This document shows positions 1-11,619 of a DNA stretch of 64,000 nucleotides, piece after piece. How positions within the stretch are numbered: position 1 is the first letter of the stretch; every line of letters starts with the position of its first letter. The notes below the pieces were generated by a model that did no database searches, was not told the DNA's origin, and saw only the letters and a program-made list of their open reading frames with translations. The position numbers and the translations under genes are program-made. Origin of the DNA: Neonectria sp. B-13. Taxonomy: Eukaryota > Ascomycota > Sordariomycetes > Hypocreales > Nectriaceae. Where the stretch lies: assembly GCA_002682825.1 (NCBI GenBank), contig NOKP01000020.1, positions 496,001 through 560,000 on the forward strand, in the 5' to 3' direction.

Positions 1-1154
1 GGGAGAACGTCAAGCCGCAGGCCTGGTACTTCTCTCCGTGGATCCACGTCAAAAAGGCCATTCCCGAGGGCAAGGACGGTCTCGCCGTCAGTTTCGAAGT
101 CACTCCGGAGATGCTCAAGGAGGCCAACCTCGAGCGTGTTGAGCATGTCACCGTTACCATGAACGTTGAGCACACTCGCCGTGGCGACTTGAGCGTCGAC
201 TTGATCAGCCCCGAGAAGGTGACCAGCAACATCGCCGTGACACGAAGGCTTGACTCGGACGACCACGGTTACAAGGACTGGACTTTCATGAGTGTCGCGC
301 ATTGGTATGTCTTGATGTGGGAGCTTTGTAGACCTCGCGACTAACATTTCACTAGGGGCGAGTCTGGCGTTGGCACCTGGACCATTGTTGTCAAAGACAC
401 GGAGAAGAACCAGTACAAGGGCAAATTCATCGACTGGCACCTGAAGCTGTGGGGAGAGTCCATTGACGCGAAGAAGGCGACACTTCTGCCCATGCCCGGT
501 GAGCAAGATGATGATGACCACGATGTTGTGCAGACCACGACTCTGCCTGCTTCAACGACTACGATCTCTGTCGGATCTAAACCAAGCACTGTGCAGGGAA
601 ACCCTTCGGATCACCCTGAGCGACCCACCAAGCCCGCGAAGCCCGCAAAGCCCAGCGGCACCGAGAAGGCTTCCCCAAGCGGCACCAACGAGTCCCAAGC
701 GGCCACTTCCTCGGCGTCCTCGTCGTGGGTCTCGTGGCTCCCAAGCTTCGGCGCGTCCAAGAAGGCACAGGTCTGGATCTACGGAGCCATTGGCCTCATT
801 TCCGCCTTTTGCCTTGGCCTTGGCGTCTACTTCTGGGTCGCCCGCCGACGTCGCCTCCGCAACAACTCCCGTAACAACTACGAGTTTGAGCTCATCGACG
901 AGGAAGAGGCCGAGGGTCTGAACTCTGGCGAGAAGGGTGCTGCGGGCGCCAAGAAGGCGCGCCGGACCCGCGGTGGTGAGCTGTATGACGCCTTTGCTGA
1001 GGGAAGCGATGACGAGCAGTTTGACGACTATCGCGACCGATCAGCAGAGCGCCTAGCCCGCGATGAGTCAGAGCAGTACGTGGTGGGCGATGAGAGCGAC
1101 GACGATTCGGTGGACGAGAAGGGCGAGCGAAAACCCCTGAGCGGCGCGCGATGA
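1..1154 (+). CDS. kex2: Kexin (Kex2-type proprotein convertase), C-terminal part only
   Basis: This is the 3' part of a gene whose catalytic domain lies before the window. The exons seen are 1-304 (first full codon at 3) and 356-1154, with a 51 bp GT-AG intron; 366 residues are visible. In order they contain the end of the P (homoB) domain (roughly residues 1-150, with an H-T-R-R-G-D-L stretch and a W-G-E-S motif after the splice), a Ser/Thr/Pro-rich stalk, one membrane segment coded at about 771-843, and an acidic cytosolic tail. Kexins cleave secretory precursors after Lys-Arg or Arg-Arg in the late Golgi. The tail carries Y-E-F-E-L-I just after the membrane (Tyr codon 879-881), which resembles the aromatic Golgi-retrieval signals known in yeast Kex2; that role here is inference. 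Family assignment is very likely although the protease triad is not visible. Confidence 0.93.
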
Positions 1155-1721
1155 AGTGAAGTTCAAACCCAGGTGCAGTAGTTAGTGTATGAAGATCAGG
1201 AACAAAGAGGGGCCACGGATATTTGGCATATCGGGTTCGGGCCATGTGTAGCCTTATTATGTGCCGAGTTGCATGGGACGGCAGGAGTTTTTGATTCGAC
1301 TTTTTCTGCGTTGATAAATCCGTTAATCAATAGATGTTTTTGGATCGGGAACAAGGCCTGCCTGGTATGTCGCAACTTGTGCGTGATGATATATATGCAC
1401 ACGCTTGTGCATGCATTGTCTCTTATCCGCCCGGGTATTAGACCTCTTACTTCAACGAGACATGATTGCCTGCGCATCAACGACTCAACAGACTGAGAAA
1501 CGGCACGTACATCTTTCTTCTCGTGCATTATGTAGCCTAGCTATCCATCCCAGACTCACTTGGACCTCGCCAATCTTCCCACAACTCCGCCCTTAGAACG
1601 CCATTTCATTCCCAAACGCCAAGAGTTGGTGACAATGATTTATAAATGACAAATGGGAATCTTGCATGCTCATCCATCGATCCCCTCCTCCTATCCTCTA
1701 TCCTGTGGGGGAGAGGGGTCC
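1155..1721. other. Intergenic stretch between convergent kex2 and snx4
   Basis: Both neighbouring genes end here, so it should hold two 3' UTRs and polyadenylation signals. I see no coding frame with intron or family support and no structured RNA. Confidence 0.6.
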
Positions 1722-3162
1722 TCATGGCGCAGGTATGCCGCCCTCCTTCTCCATCTCCAGGACGTAGCGCTCCCAGACGTCGATGACCTCGCCGTAAAAG
1801 TCGACGTGAGCGTCGGCAAAGCTGCCTAGCTGCGCCTTCATCTCGATGCGCTTGATGCGCTCGAACTCGGCGACTTCCTTGACGACCTCGTCGTCGAACA
1901 TGTCGCTTGTGTTGCGGGCACTCTCGACCTCGTGCGTGAGCTCCTCGACACGCAGCTCGAGCTTGCGAGCGCGCTCACGACGGGCCTGCTCGTGGTCTAC
2001 GCCGCGAACGTCCTCCATCTTGGAACGGAAGAATCCGCCGGCACCCGAGCCGGCGCCGTGGCCGGTCTGAAGGGTATCGCGCTCAGTAGTAGACTTGTTG
2101 AGGTACTCGGTCAGCTGCTCGTAGTCGAGTTGCTTCTGCTCGCGAGCCTTGAGGAGCTGCTTCAGAGCGATGGAGTAAGCCTGCATGTCGCGGAGGGAGC
2201 CAAGGTAGTCTTGGTCGGTGACGTCCTTGAGCTTGCGCAGATCGGCGGCGGTGTCCTCGATGGAGGCGGCAAAGGCGTGGATTGAGGGCTCAACATTAGG
2301 CTCGAGGGGGATGAGCTTCTGGAACTGCTCCGCGAGGTCGTGGAGGTCCGTCTCGAGGTCCGTCTCGCGTCGGGCGACCCGGGCAATGACCTTTTCGATG
2401 TGACCAAGGTCGTCATCTAGCTTGTCACTCTTCTCCCGGACCTCGAGGAAGCGGCGATCCGGCTTGTGGACCTTTGTAAAGGCATTAATGAAGGTATCGG
2501 CGAAGTTGTCAAAGACGCCGGCGGAGCCCGGATCGCTAGAGGAGCTGCCGCGGGTGCTCCGGCTGCGCATGGTGGCATTCCAGTCGGGGCTCTCGAGGAA
2601 GGTGTGAAGAATGGGGGCGCGGCGCAGGGTCGGGTGGAGGGACAGGCGGACAAGGAAGCGCTGGAGGGAGTGGCCGCGGCGGGCGGTGAAGTCGGCGCCG
2701 AAGCGGTCGCCACGGACGTACTCCATGCGCTGCTTGTCCGGGAGAGGCGGGACGGCGGCGGCGGGGAAGTCCCGGGTGAGCTGCTTGTAGAGGAAGACGA
2801 AGTCGGTGAAGCGGCGGCGGACAGTGGTGTTTTCGCGCTGGAACGAGGGGAAAGTAGACTGGAGATAGCTTCAATTAGTGGTTGGATAGTGGGTGGAGGA
2901 TATGAAGAGGACGCACGTTGGTAGTGATCATGTATGACACAAAGGCATCCTTGGTCCCATCGTTCTCCTTGATGGGCGTCCCGACGACGCACTCGAGCGT
3001 CTCGGGTCCGAGGCTTGGGGCGTTGTGCTCGAGGTTAGTTCCAGGGCCGTCCAAGGTGTGTCCGGTATCCTCGGGGGCGGCGGCGGCGGAGCGAGACGTC
3101 TGCTCGTGGACGTGCTCGGTCCAGGAGACGTTGGAGAAGTCGTCTTGGTCCATGACGGCCAT
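1722..3162 (-). CDS. snx4: Sorting nexin Snx4/Atg24 (PX-BAR)
   Basis: Two exons, 3162-2917 and 2858-1722, are joined across a 58 bp intron (GTGCGT donor, CCAG acceptor) and give 460 residues. After an acidic N-terminus, the PX domain (about 60-180) carries R-R-R-F-T-D-F directly after the splice and a basic R-G-D-R-F-G loop for PI3P binding. The rest is a long helical BAR region. Snx4 homologues recycle cargo from endosomes to the Golgi and support selective autophagy. The fungal M-D-Q-D-D-F-like start favours the Met at 3162 or, equally, the in-frame Met three codons later. The length and domain order are normal for fungal Snx4. Confidence 0.93.
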
Positions 3163-4267
3163 GAGCCGAGAGAGCCGCGGGGAAGGCGGGCTTTTTTCTA
3201 GTGGTTGTTTGGTATGTGATGTCTGGTGTGTGTAGTAGTTAAGCTGTCTGTCGAGCAGGCGGCGGTGGATGAGCAGAGGGGTCGGCGGGGGAGCGGGACA
3301 GCTGAGACGAGAGGGGAGAATCGACGCAGGGCGAGGCTGAAAGAGGAGGTGAAAGACAACAGTTATCTGGTCTTGCTAGGACTTGTAAACCAGAGCTGAA
3401 GTTGGGAGCTGGAGCTGGCGCTGCGACGGATCCGATGGTGGAGAGTTGAAGGCGGTTGGGATGCCATGTGGGTAGACGAGGGAAGTGGCGCAGGTGCAAG
3501 GCACAGGGACGGCCTGGGAGGATAGGCAGCTACTTTGGACGAGAGGGCCAAAGCACCATGAATCATGTCAAATAGAGATGACAATGAATTAGCCTATACC
3601 TGATCATTACAGCATTTATGCCTTGTTCAAAGTTTGAATTTAGCCTGTACTGAAGTGTAGACAAGTCTTCTACGTACTGCCTTTCCCTCGGCTGTAAGTC
3701 CACCCCTACCAGAACACACCCCAGGTCCCTGAGGCTTAGGTGATGATGACGCAGTGCCTCCCTCCCCTCCAGGCCACCGCATTCATCTCCCAGCTCCGAA
3801 CCAATCCATGCCGGACAGCGATCAGGCACCACCAAAACAAAGCAGCACTAAAACAAGGCACCACGAATGTGACATGAAACCTTTACGTGGCCATCTCTAT
3901 TTTCATCTCCATCTTCATCTTCACCACTTGAACCAGACTCGATAGGTAATAGTGATACTTGCATTTACAAAAAAAAAAGAAAATCGTAGTGGAATCTATT
4001 GCTTTCCTGTGTCGAGATGTCTATCCCAGTTCTTCGCGAGGCTTCCTTCGCTCTCTCGCTCTCTTTCTCTCATGTCCAGGCTTTGTCTTCTGGTCCGTTT
4101 TGATACAGTACCCTTCCTTGTCCCTGCTTGCTGGGTCCTTCCTGCTGGTCTGGCTGACCGGCCTTGATATACCATCCATCCATCCATCCCATACCATACA
4201 GTCATACATGTGAAACAACTCCCCGGTAGTCGTAGTCGTAGTACACTGAGCGAACAGCTGTGTCGCT
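3163..4267. other. Intergenic: snx4 upstream region and 3' side of the LETM1 gene
   Basis: It holds the snx4 promoter and leader and the terminator region of the next minus-strand gene. A short CATC microsatellite lies at about 4172-4190 and a poly-A run at about 3968-3979. No coding sequence can be supported. Confidence 0.6.
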
Positions 4268-5994
4268 CTACTTCTGCTCGCTCTTGCTGCTGGCCTTGGC
4301 CGTAGCCTCCGCCTCGGCTTCCGCCACGCGGCCGAGTTCCTTCTCCGCCTCCACCATCTCCGCTGCCGGCTTCGTCTCCATGCCGGCCGCCTCCGCCGTA
4401 GCTAGTCGCTCCTCCTTCTCGTCAATGTCGTCAAGATCTCGCGGCGTCGCGAATCCAGTGCTCTGGCTCGCGTGGTCCTGCTCCGCCTCGTCCTGGATCA
4501 GCTCCTGCTGCTCCTTGATCACCTCTAGTCGCAGCTTGTTGGTAGCCGCGCCCTCGGCGTTGTGCACCTCGAGCTCAATCTCGTGGTAAAGCTCCTCGGG
4601 AATAGCCGAAAGAACGCCAATAAGCGCATCGATCTGGCTCGATCCCTCGCCGGAGCCCTGTCCGTACATGTAGGCGTTGCTGAGCACCAGCAGCGTCGAC
4701 GGGACACCTTCCTTGAGTCTAAGATCGAGCCAGGTCTGAAGGTCGGCCCGCATCCGGGCGGGCGACACGCTGTGGGTTCGGATACCACGAGCGGCACATG
4801 CCATCTGGAGCTCTGCGACCGTCAGGCTGTCCACGCCCTCGTAGCTGATGGCCTTGTCGTCGCGCTTAATCTGTCGCATACGGTGGCGGATCTGGTATCG
4901 CAGCATCATGTCGGTGCCGAATGTGTTGAGGTTCATGTACTTGCACATGGAAACCAGCTGAGGCCGCGAGAGGTTGTCCAGAGTCAGGTCGTCGCGGAAC
5001 ACCTTGCACACCTTGATGACGTCTTGAGCCGTAGGCGCCTCGCCGGTTGATCGGACCTTGCGGAAAAAGTTGGAAAACTCTTCCTTCTGTGCCGTGGCCT
5101 GGCTCAGCGGTAGGCCCGTCTCCCTGAGCGTCTGTCGAAGGAATACGCTGACATCCTTGCGGGTCGATCGCAAAAGGGTGGCCTTGGCCTCCTTGGACTT
5201 TTGCCCTTCAAAGGTGCTGGGAAGCATGTTGGGGAAGAGCTTGAGCGCGAATGGGATAAGAGCCTCGCCCAGAGGGACGATGATGAAGACGGAGAAGGGA
5301 ATCAGGCGGCCCAGATCCTGAACCGTCCTCTGCAGCTGCTTGTTCTCCCGGCGGGTGAGCTCGTAGCCGGCAGCCATCTTGAGCGCCAATCGCCAGCTGA
5401 TCTTGACCTCGGCTACCATGAGCTTGCTGCCGTCCCAGTAGTGCTGCACCTCCTTCTTGACCTTATCCCAAATCGTTGGCTTCACCTCAATCTTCTCCCC
5501 CTTGATCACCGCCTGCGTAGTAGCATCTGCCTTGGCCGCTGCTTCGATCGTAGCCGTAGTCTCCTTGGTCGCATCAGCGGGCTTTGCGGCATTGGTCTTG
5601 GCCTCGGCATCTCGGGGTTTGGCGTCCTTCTTGGCGGGTGTACTGGATTCCTTGGGGAGGGGTTTCTTAGCCAGCTCGGCGTTGAATCCAGGGGGCGGGC
5701 CGGTCGGATGTCCGTCAGGTCGGTGATGCTCGGTACTCATAGACCGCATGGGGATCAAGAGGGCAATGGCTGGAATTTTGGCATGGCGGCTGATATGGCG
5801 ACCGAGGATCGCGGGGGAAACACCTCGGGAAAGAGCCCTCGCTGCGCTTGAAATCAGTATGGCAATTCAAGCTTCCGCAGAAAGGCTGGGGATGGGATGG
5901 GATGGCCGGCTGGCCGGGTAGACGGCAACTCACCATTCCCCAACAAGGGGTTCCGGGTGACGGCCCTGCGCGCGATGTTGGAGGAAGCGCTCAT
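4268..5994 (-). CDS. mdm38: Mitochondrial LETM1 family protein (Mdm38-like)
   Basis: Two exons, 5994-5934 and 5841-4268, are joined by a 92 bp intron (GTGAGT donor, CGCAG acceptor), giving 544 residues. The first exon codes only 20 residues. Joining it restores a basic, Arg-rich mitochondrial presequence ending near R-S-M-S-T-E, so a start inside exon 2 would lose the targeting signal. The LETM1 region follows: one membrane segment (L-I-P-F-S-V-F-I-I-V-P-L-G-E-A), a matrix ribosome-binding-like domain (about 220-400) and a coiled, acidic C-terminus. Known members sit in the inner membrane, take part in K+/H+ exchange and bind mitochondrial ribosomes. No EF-hand is apparent, as in fungal Mdm38. 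Confidence 0.93.
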
Positions 5995-7271
5995 GGCGAG
6001 CGGCAGTTCTGGTAATGAGTGATCGAGTGTGAGGTAATGGCAAACGGATCTCGCAATGGGAACAGGGTGAAGAAAGAGGGATGCAGGAGGAAGGAAGTGG
6101 ATGCGCAGCAAGGTTCTAAAGGCGCTGTCCACTAATAGTCGTAGTAAGTAGTGTAGTTGGTGGTTACTACAGTACGAGTACGGCACGGGATAGGGATGGG
6201 ATACCTATGCGCCTGGCGGATAGCGGAAGAGTTGGCGACCCGACAGGGCCGGACGCCGCATTATCTTTGTCCCTGCGTTTTCCTGTTCCCTGGCTGGCTT
6301 CGGCACCGGCGACTCCGTCACGTGGCGGGGCAGTTTCCGGTTTATTGTTGGGTGAGCTGAGAGCAGAGACTTACGAATCCGTCCGTGCCGTCCTCCGGCT
6401 TGCGTGCTAAGCTACTACATGAAGTACGGGGAAAGTACCTCGCCTTTGCGGCACTGGCAGTGGAGTATCTCACCAATTACGCCGGAGTCGGAAGTCACAT
6501 GCAAGGGTCTTCCTCTCCCCTCCTTCTCCCCTCTCTCCTCTCTCTCAACAACGGCGATTGAAAGCTCCGGAAATAAAGTCCGGCATGGAAACCAATGGAT
6601 CAGTGTGCCTCGATTAAGTATGCTTTGTACGCAGTACAAACGAGGTACTTACGCCGTGCCATTACCATCCACTGAATGCTGACACGTTTGCAATTCGTAC
6701 TCACGAGGTCTCGGGCATATTCCCAGAGCACTTCTACCGTTACATACCATATGCCACCTCATGGCGCACCCCATGTTGGACACTCATTCTATCTATATCC
6801 GTCAAATTATTGGCCCGCTTCTACCCGACGTCAAGGTCTGCAGTGAGCTGGCAACAAAAAAGAAATTGACGAGGTGGCAGGGGTGTTGAGTTGAGACACT
6901 CAGGCATTGGTCTCGTCGCAATGCAGACGATACCAGCCGGAAACGCTAGCACCACTCTCCCACGTAATTACTAGACAGTTAGCAAGCTGGTGCGCCCGTC
7001 TCGCGTGTGCTTTGGTCAGAAATGGCATAGTGACTCTAATGGTGACCGAGTCGATAAGACGAGGCCTCGAGTCCGATGGTTCCCCCTCAGGTGTAGGCTC
7101 TCAAATTGGGTGAAGGTACAGAACCCGAAACTACTATCCTGTATCCGGTGGCTTCCAAGCAGTGTATCTCGGTGATGGTTGACAAAGCACGGTCCTAAGC
7201 CACCAATCCAGAACCTCTGAAACCCGAATGCTATCTTCTCTAGGTAGTTAGCTATTGGCTTTACATTGTAT
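5995..7271. other. Intergenic, LETM1 promoter side
   Basis: Both flanking genes are on the minus strand. The sequence should hold the LETM1 promoter and the terminator of the fusion gene. All open frames are short, lack splice signals and match no family I know. Confidence 0.55.
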
Positions 7272-9140
7272 TTACACAAACCCCCTGACAGCCTCGGCAA
7301 GACCCTGTACATCCTCAAATTGCGGCCAGTGCCCAACATTCTTCAACACAACGACACGCGCCGTCTTGATCCTTGCGGCATACTGTTCGCACACGGCGGG
7401 AGGCGACACCGGGTCATCGTTTCCGGTAACGATCAGAGTGTCCGCTTCCAGACCTTCCACCTTCAGCTCACTCGTCGCCCTGGACAGCGCCCCGAGGGCC
7501 TTTGCGTACGACTCTGGGTCCTGTCCCAGGATGCTCAGTCGCAAAGCTGCAACAGACAAAGGATTCGTCCTTTGCGAGTGCGCGGAAAGACTGCCGGCTA
7601 CAACTGCGTCGATCACGGCGCTCAAGCCCTTCGTTCGTACCAGCGCGGCTTGCGCGGAGAATATCCCGGCTACAACATCTGGGAACGGCGATGGCGGCGG
7701 TCCAACGAGAATAAGCTTCTTGACAAGACTGGGGTTGTCTAGAGTGAATTTGATCGCCGCCAACGAACCCATTGAGTGAGCGACTAGCGTTGCCGGGTTT
7801 GACTGTGAGATTTGGCCATGGTCAAACACGCCCCGGATGTCCGCCGCCAGAGATTCGATCGTCACTTCGCTAAGAGGATGCGTTGGACTGAGTCCATGGC
7901 CTTCCAGGTCAAAGAGATGCAGTGTATGGGACTCCTCTAAAGACAAGGTCGAGATCAGGGGAGTCCAGTTCTCCAACGAGCCTCCGAGTCCATGAACGAA
8001 CACCACCTGGTCATTGCCCGAGCCAAGTCGCTTATAGTGAAGAGGCTTTGAGTTGATCAGGGTAAGATCAGAGCTTGCGTTGACTGTCTTTGCTGCATTG
8101 ATGAGCTGAAATGACGACTGCGTAGCCGTGAAATTGGACGCCGTTGATGAGGCGATTTTGTTGCGCAGAGTTCCTAAACCCGTTACCGTGATCGCGATCT
8201 CATCGCCGGGCTTGAGATAAACAGGAGGGACTTGCCCAAAACCGACGCCAGCGGGCTGTGAGTGGACAAGCGTTAGCAAGCACAAACGGAATGGTGCGAG
8301 CGATACTCACAGTGCCTGTGGCGATCACGTCGCCGGGCTGAATCGTCTGTCCCGCGGAAATAGTGCTGATGAGAGTCGGGATCGAAAATATGAGATCGTC
8401 TGTAGTGGCCTTCTGTCGAAGCTCGCCATTGACGTGGGTTTGAACTTGCAGAGTCGATGGAAGGTCCTCCTTAGGCACGGCGATTGGACCCTTGACATAA
8501 TGAGAAGCGTGGCCTGAGAGGTAGTCTGAGGGAGACTTACAATAGGGCAAAAAGTATCTGGTGACTTGCCGATGAAGAACTGTTTATGATCCCTCTGCTT
8601 TTCTCTTGCCGTTACGTCGTTGATGATAGTATACCCCCAGACGTAGTCCCAAGCATCCTTCTCCTCGACGCGAAACCCTGATCGTCCGATAATGACGCCA
8701 ATCTCGCCTTCGTAGTCAACGGTCTCGGAAAAGCCACCATGAGGATAGATGTCTTCGCCGTGGGCGATGATGGAAGTAGCTCGCTTGGTGAAGATGACGG
8801 GGTGGCTAGGCAGGTCGACCTTATCGGAGCTGTCAAAGCCGGAGTTGTTGAATTCCTTGGCGTGCTCCGTGTAGTTCTTCCCCACGGCGAGGACATCGCG
8901 GCCTGAGATGGTTGGGAGAAGCTTGACAGAAGAAAAGGCGACGGGAGCGTCCACTGCGATGATCTTGTCCCCCCCGGCCTCGATGACTTGGTACAAGTTG
9001 GCGACGGGTGTGCCGGAGGTGAAGGATAGCGGATGGATGGTTTCTTCAGATGGGATGTAGTGTCCGATCCGTGGGAGACGGGTTTCAGGATCAACGAAGG
9101 CAGTGTACTGCGTGAAGCGCGGGACGGTGGGAGACGCCAT
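7272..9140 (-). CDS. Fusion protein: FAA hydrolase domain plus alpha/beta-hydrolase domain
   Basis: Three exons, 9140-8541, 8490-8311 and 8255-7272, with 50 and 55 bp phase-0 introns, give one 587-residue protein. Residues about 1-290 are a fumarylacetoacetate-hydrolase (FAH) fold with a V-G-K-N-Y-x-E-H motif and the metal ligands Glu144, Glu146 (E-G-E) and Asp175. Residues about 330-587 are an alpha/beta-hydrolase with H-G-L-G oxyanion motif, nucleophile Ser421 (H-S-M-G), Asp540 or Asp541, and His569, resembling 3-oxoadipate enol-lactonase. The intron joining the halves falls inside the FAH domain (after A-T-G-T, before P-A-G-V-G-F-G), so this is a true single reading frame and not two adjacent genes. 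FAH enzymes split C-C bonds of acylpyruvates and ring-fission products. A bifunctional role in aromatic or diketone breakdown is inference; the substrate is unknown. Confidence 0.88.
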
Positions 9141-11244
9141 GGTGATGCTACTGGATTGCGACTTATGAGACGATATGCTACTGCTCAGCAGAATAGCTCG
9201 TGTGATTTGCCAGAGATAAAACACCTGAGTAGTGAATCAACTGAAAGTCGAGACTTCAGAATGGAAGAAGACGGCTAATTTCTCCGGTGTTTAAAGACTC
9301 CTGGAGATATCACGGATTCATCCCCGATGCGGGGCACAACGTCTTGGTGGATGACGCCTTGGAGGAGTGGAGTCGCTGGCACGGCACAGATTCCCGGCTT
9401 GGATACAACGCAATTAAAACTCTTGACTTGATCTCTCCCGCAACTTTTTTTTGCTGGTATTGCCAAGTGTTAATTTAAGTCGGGAGCTTTGCCGGGCGGT
9501 TTGGGTCTGAGAAGAAGTGCTGGGGCATGGTGGACTTGTGTGGTCGACAACTAAAACCGGGCACGATGGCCTTGTCCACCCACTCCCATTGGACTTGTCC
9601 CGGTCGGCATTTCCGAAGCTGCGATAAAGAAATGTCATGATAGCTGGAGCCCTGGATTAGCAATTCAAGAGAAAGTGCCCGTTTGTTTTGGATCACCGCG
9701 AGTTAAAACATCTTTCAGTACACAGGCATATCCGATTTCGCTTTCATGTTAAGTGTTGGGAAATGATGATGATCTGCGATTGACAAACTTGACCACATAG
9801 CAAAAAGGGTTGACTTGGGCCAATCTTGTTAATCACTTGCTGTGTAGTGTAACAGAGGCTATTAAACGCACATGGCGAAAATACCAGTAGATATTTCAAC
9901 CGCGCAGGAACTTGCCGTTGATCTGGTTAGGCTTGGTCCATCGAAGGGCGACAAATTTGAGGGGAACAATACCCTACACCCAAAACCGGCTAATCACAGA
10001 TCATATCATCTGTATGACGATAAAAACAAACAAAAGATCATATCATCAGAAAGATACTTGAATGTACTTTTTCTTTAATTGGGGGTTTGAGCACACACTT
10101 TGTGTTTTAGCGATCGATTAAAAATATAGCAAATCAGTTTTGAGTGTCTTTGACTTCCAAGAGTTGCTAGTAAAGCTGATACGCTGACAAACTGACAAGA
10201 CAGTTGGGAACTGTGTGGTATGTGCTAACGAGAAATAATAGCAAGTAACAAGTATAGTCATAACTACCAACTTGACTATTCGGGTACTAGACTCCAAAGC
10301 GACGATGGTACATGAGTGCACGGTACCGAAGTAGTCAGTGTCTGCCCGAGCCGACGCTGCCGATGCTTCAGGTTGCGACTTGCCACTCGTCCGAGAGGCG
10401 TGCGCAAGTTGGCGCTGGCAACTGGTTTCGTGTTTCGTTTATGGCGTATGGATTATTCTATAGGTGGGCCCGCCTTCAGATAGATGGATGCATTGCCATA
10501 TTGTTCGGTCAATATCCGTGAGGGTGCGGCGGATGAATGGCGCAGGGGAGAGAACATGTGAACAGGATGGATGGATGGATGGATGGACAGATAGAGAGAC
10601 AGTGAACTTGAGAAGAACGAATGCATAGTCGGCAACAACTAGACAGGATACCGGGACACCAACCAAGCGTGCACCGGGACAAGACATATCAGATCGCGCA
10701 GAGATGAAGAGGCTATGGTCTATCGTCGTCGTTTTGTGCAGCCTCATAATTAACTGACGCCCTCTATTTCCCCATGTTTCCCCCTCCCTCCATCTTGTGC
10801 TCATCGACTTCCCCAGACGGAGTTAGGGATTCCTCGTCCGCTGACGCTGTCTCACATGTTTCCCCCTCGGGTCCCGAAAGTGCCCGGAGGCTCGGAGGCT
10901 GCCGGGTTTGGATACGTACTTGCTGCAGCCCGCACTCAGGGCAGTCACAAGTGGCCCGGGGAGGACTCGGTCGAGGCTGGAAACAAGAAATCCTGGGGCA
11001 AGGCGCATGTCGGGTGGCCCCTGCCCACCCTGGAAAACAGGAGCCCGGGCCCGGGACTTAGCCAACTTGGCCTGTGCGCGCCCTTCCAGCCAGGGCAGGG
11101 AAGGAACGGTCCCAACGCCGCTTCGCTCATTCCCCATTCCCCATTCGCTCATTCGCTCGCGCCTCGACGCTCAACACCGTCACTCCGGCACCCCCTCCAT
11201 CCTTCCGCCTGCCGCCTTCCGCCCTCCGTCCTCCGCTCCCCGTC

Positions 11245-11275
<31 letters not shown>

Positions 11276-11619
11276 CTCCCATCACAGCCCAACTGTAGCC
11301 TTCTTGTGACATCCTTATTTATCCGTGACCTGCCCCAATCCGACACAATGGCCTTCTTCTTCTCCTGAAATTGCGCCCTCTATCCGGTCTGCTGTCGCGT
11401 TTCCCACCGACAGACGCCAGGCCCCCCCTGCCGCTGGTTCTCAACAGTCCGCCAAGTCAACCCTCCGGCCGCGCCCGTGCCCCTCGGACCACTCCCCGAT
11501 ACGACGCAAACACATTTCAGCGCCACCGTCGACGAGTTCACGATACCCTCTATCCTTAGACCGAAATATCGGTTGCGCGCGTGCAAAACCCGACGGCCGT
11601 GTTTCTGTCGTCGCCTAGA
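9141..11619. other. Long intergenic stretch with promoters of the fusion gene and adk2
   Basis: The first half (about 9.3-10.3 kb) is relatively AT-rich and has no credible gene. A GGAT microsatellite lies at 10565-10586. A CT-rich tract at about 11236-11280, about 340 bp before the adk2 start, looks like the pyrimidine-rich core promoter or leader common in constitutively expressed fungal genes. Confidence 0.55.
10565..10586. repeat. GGAT tetranucleotide microsatellite
   Basis: Five and a half perfect copies of a four-base unit occur in intergenic DNA. Shorter relatives of the same motif occur near 4172, 16646 and 25671. It has no evident function and is a likely polymorphic marker. Confidence 0.9.
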
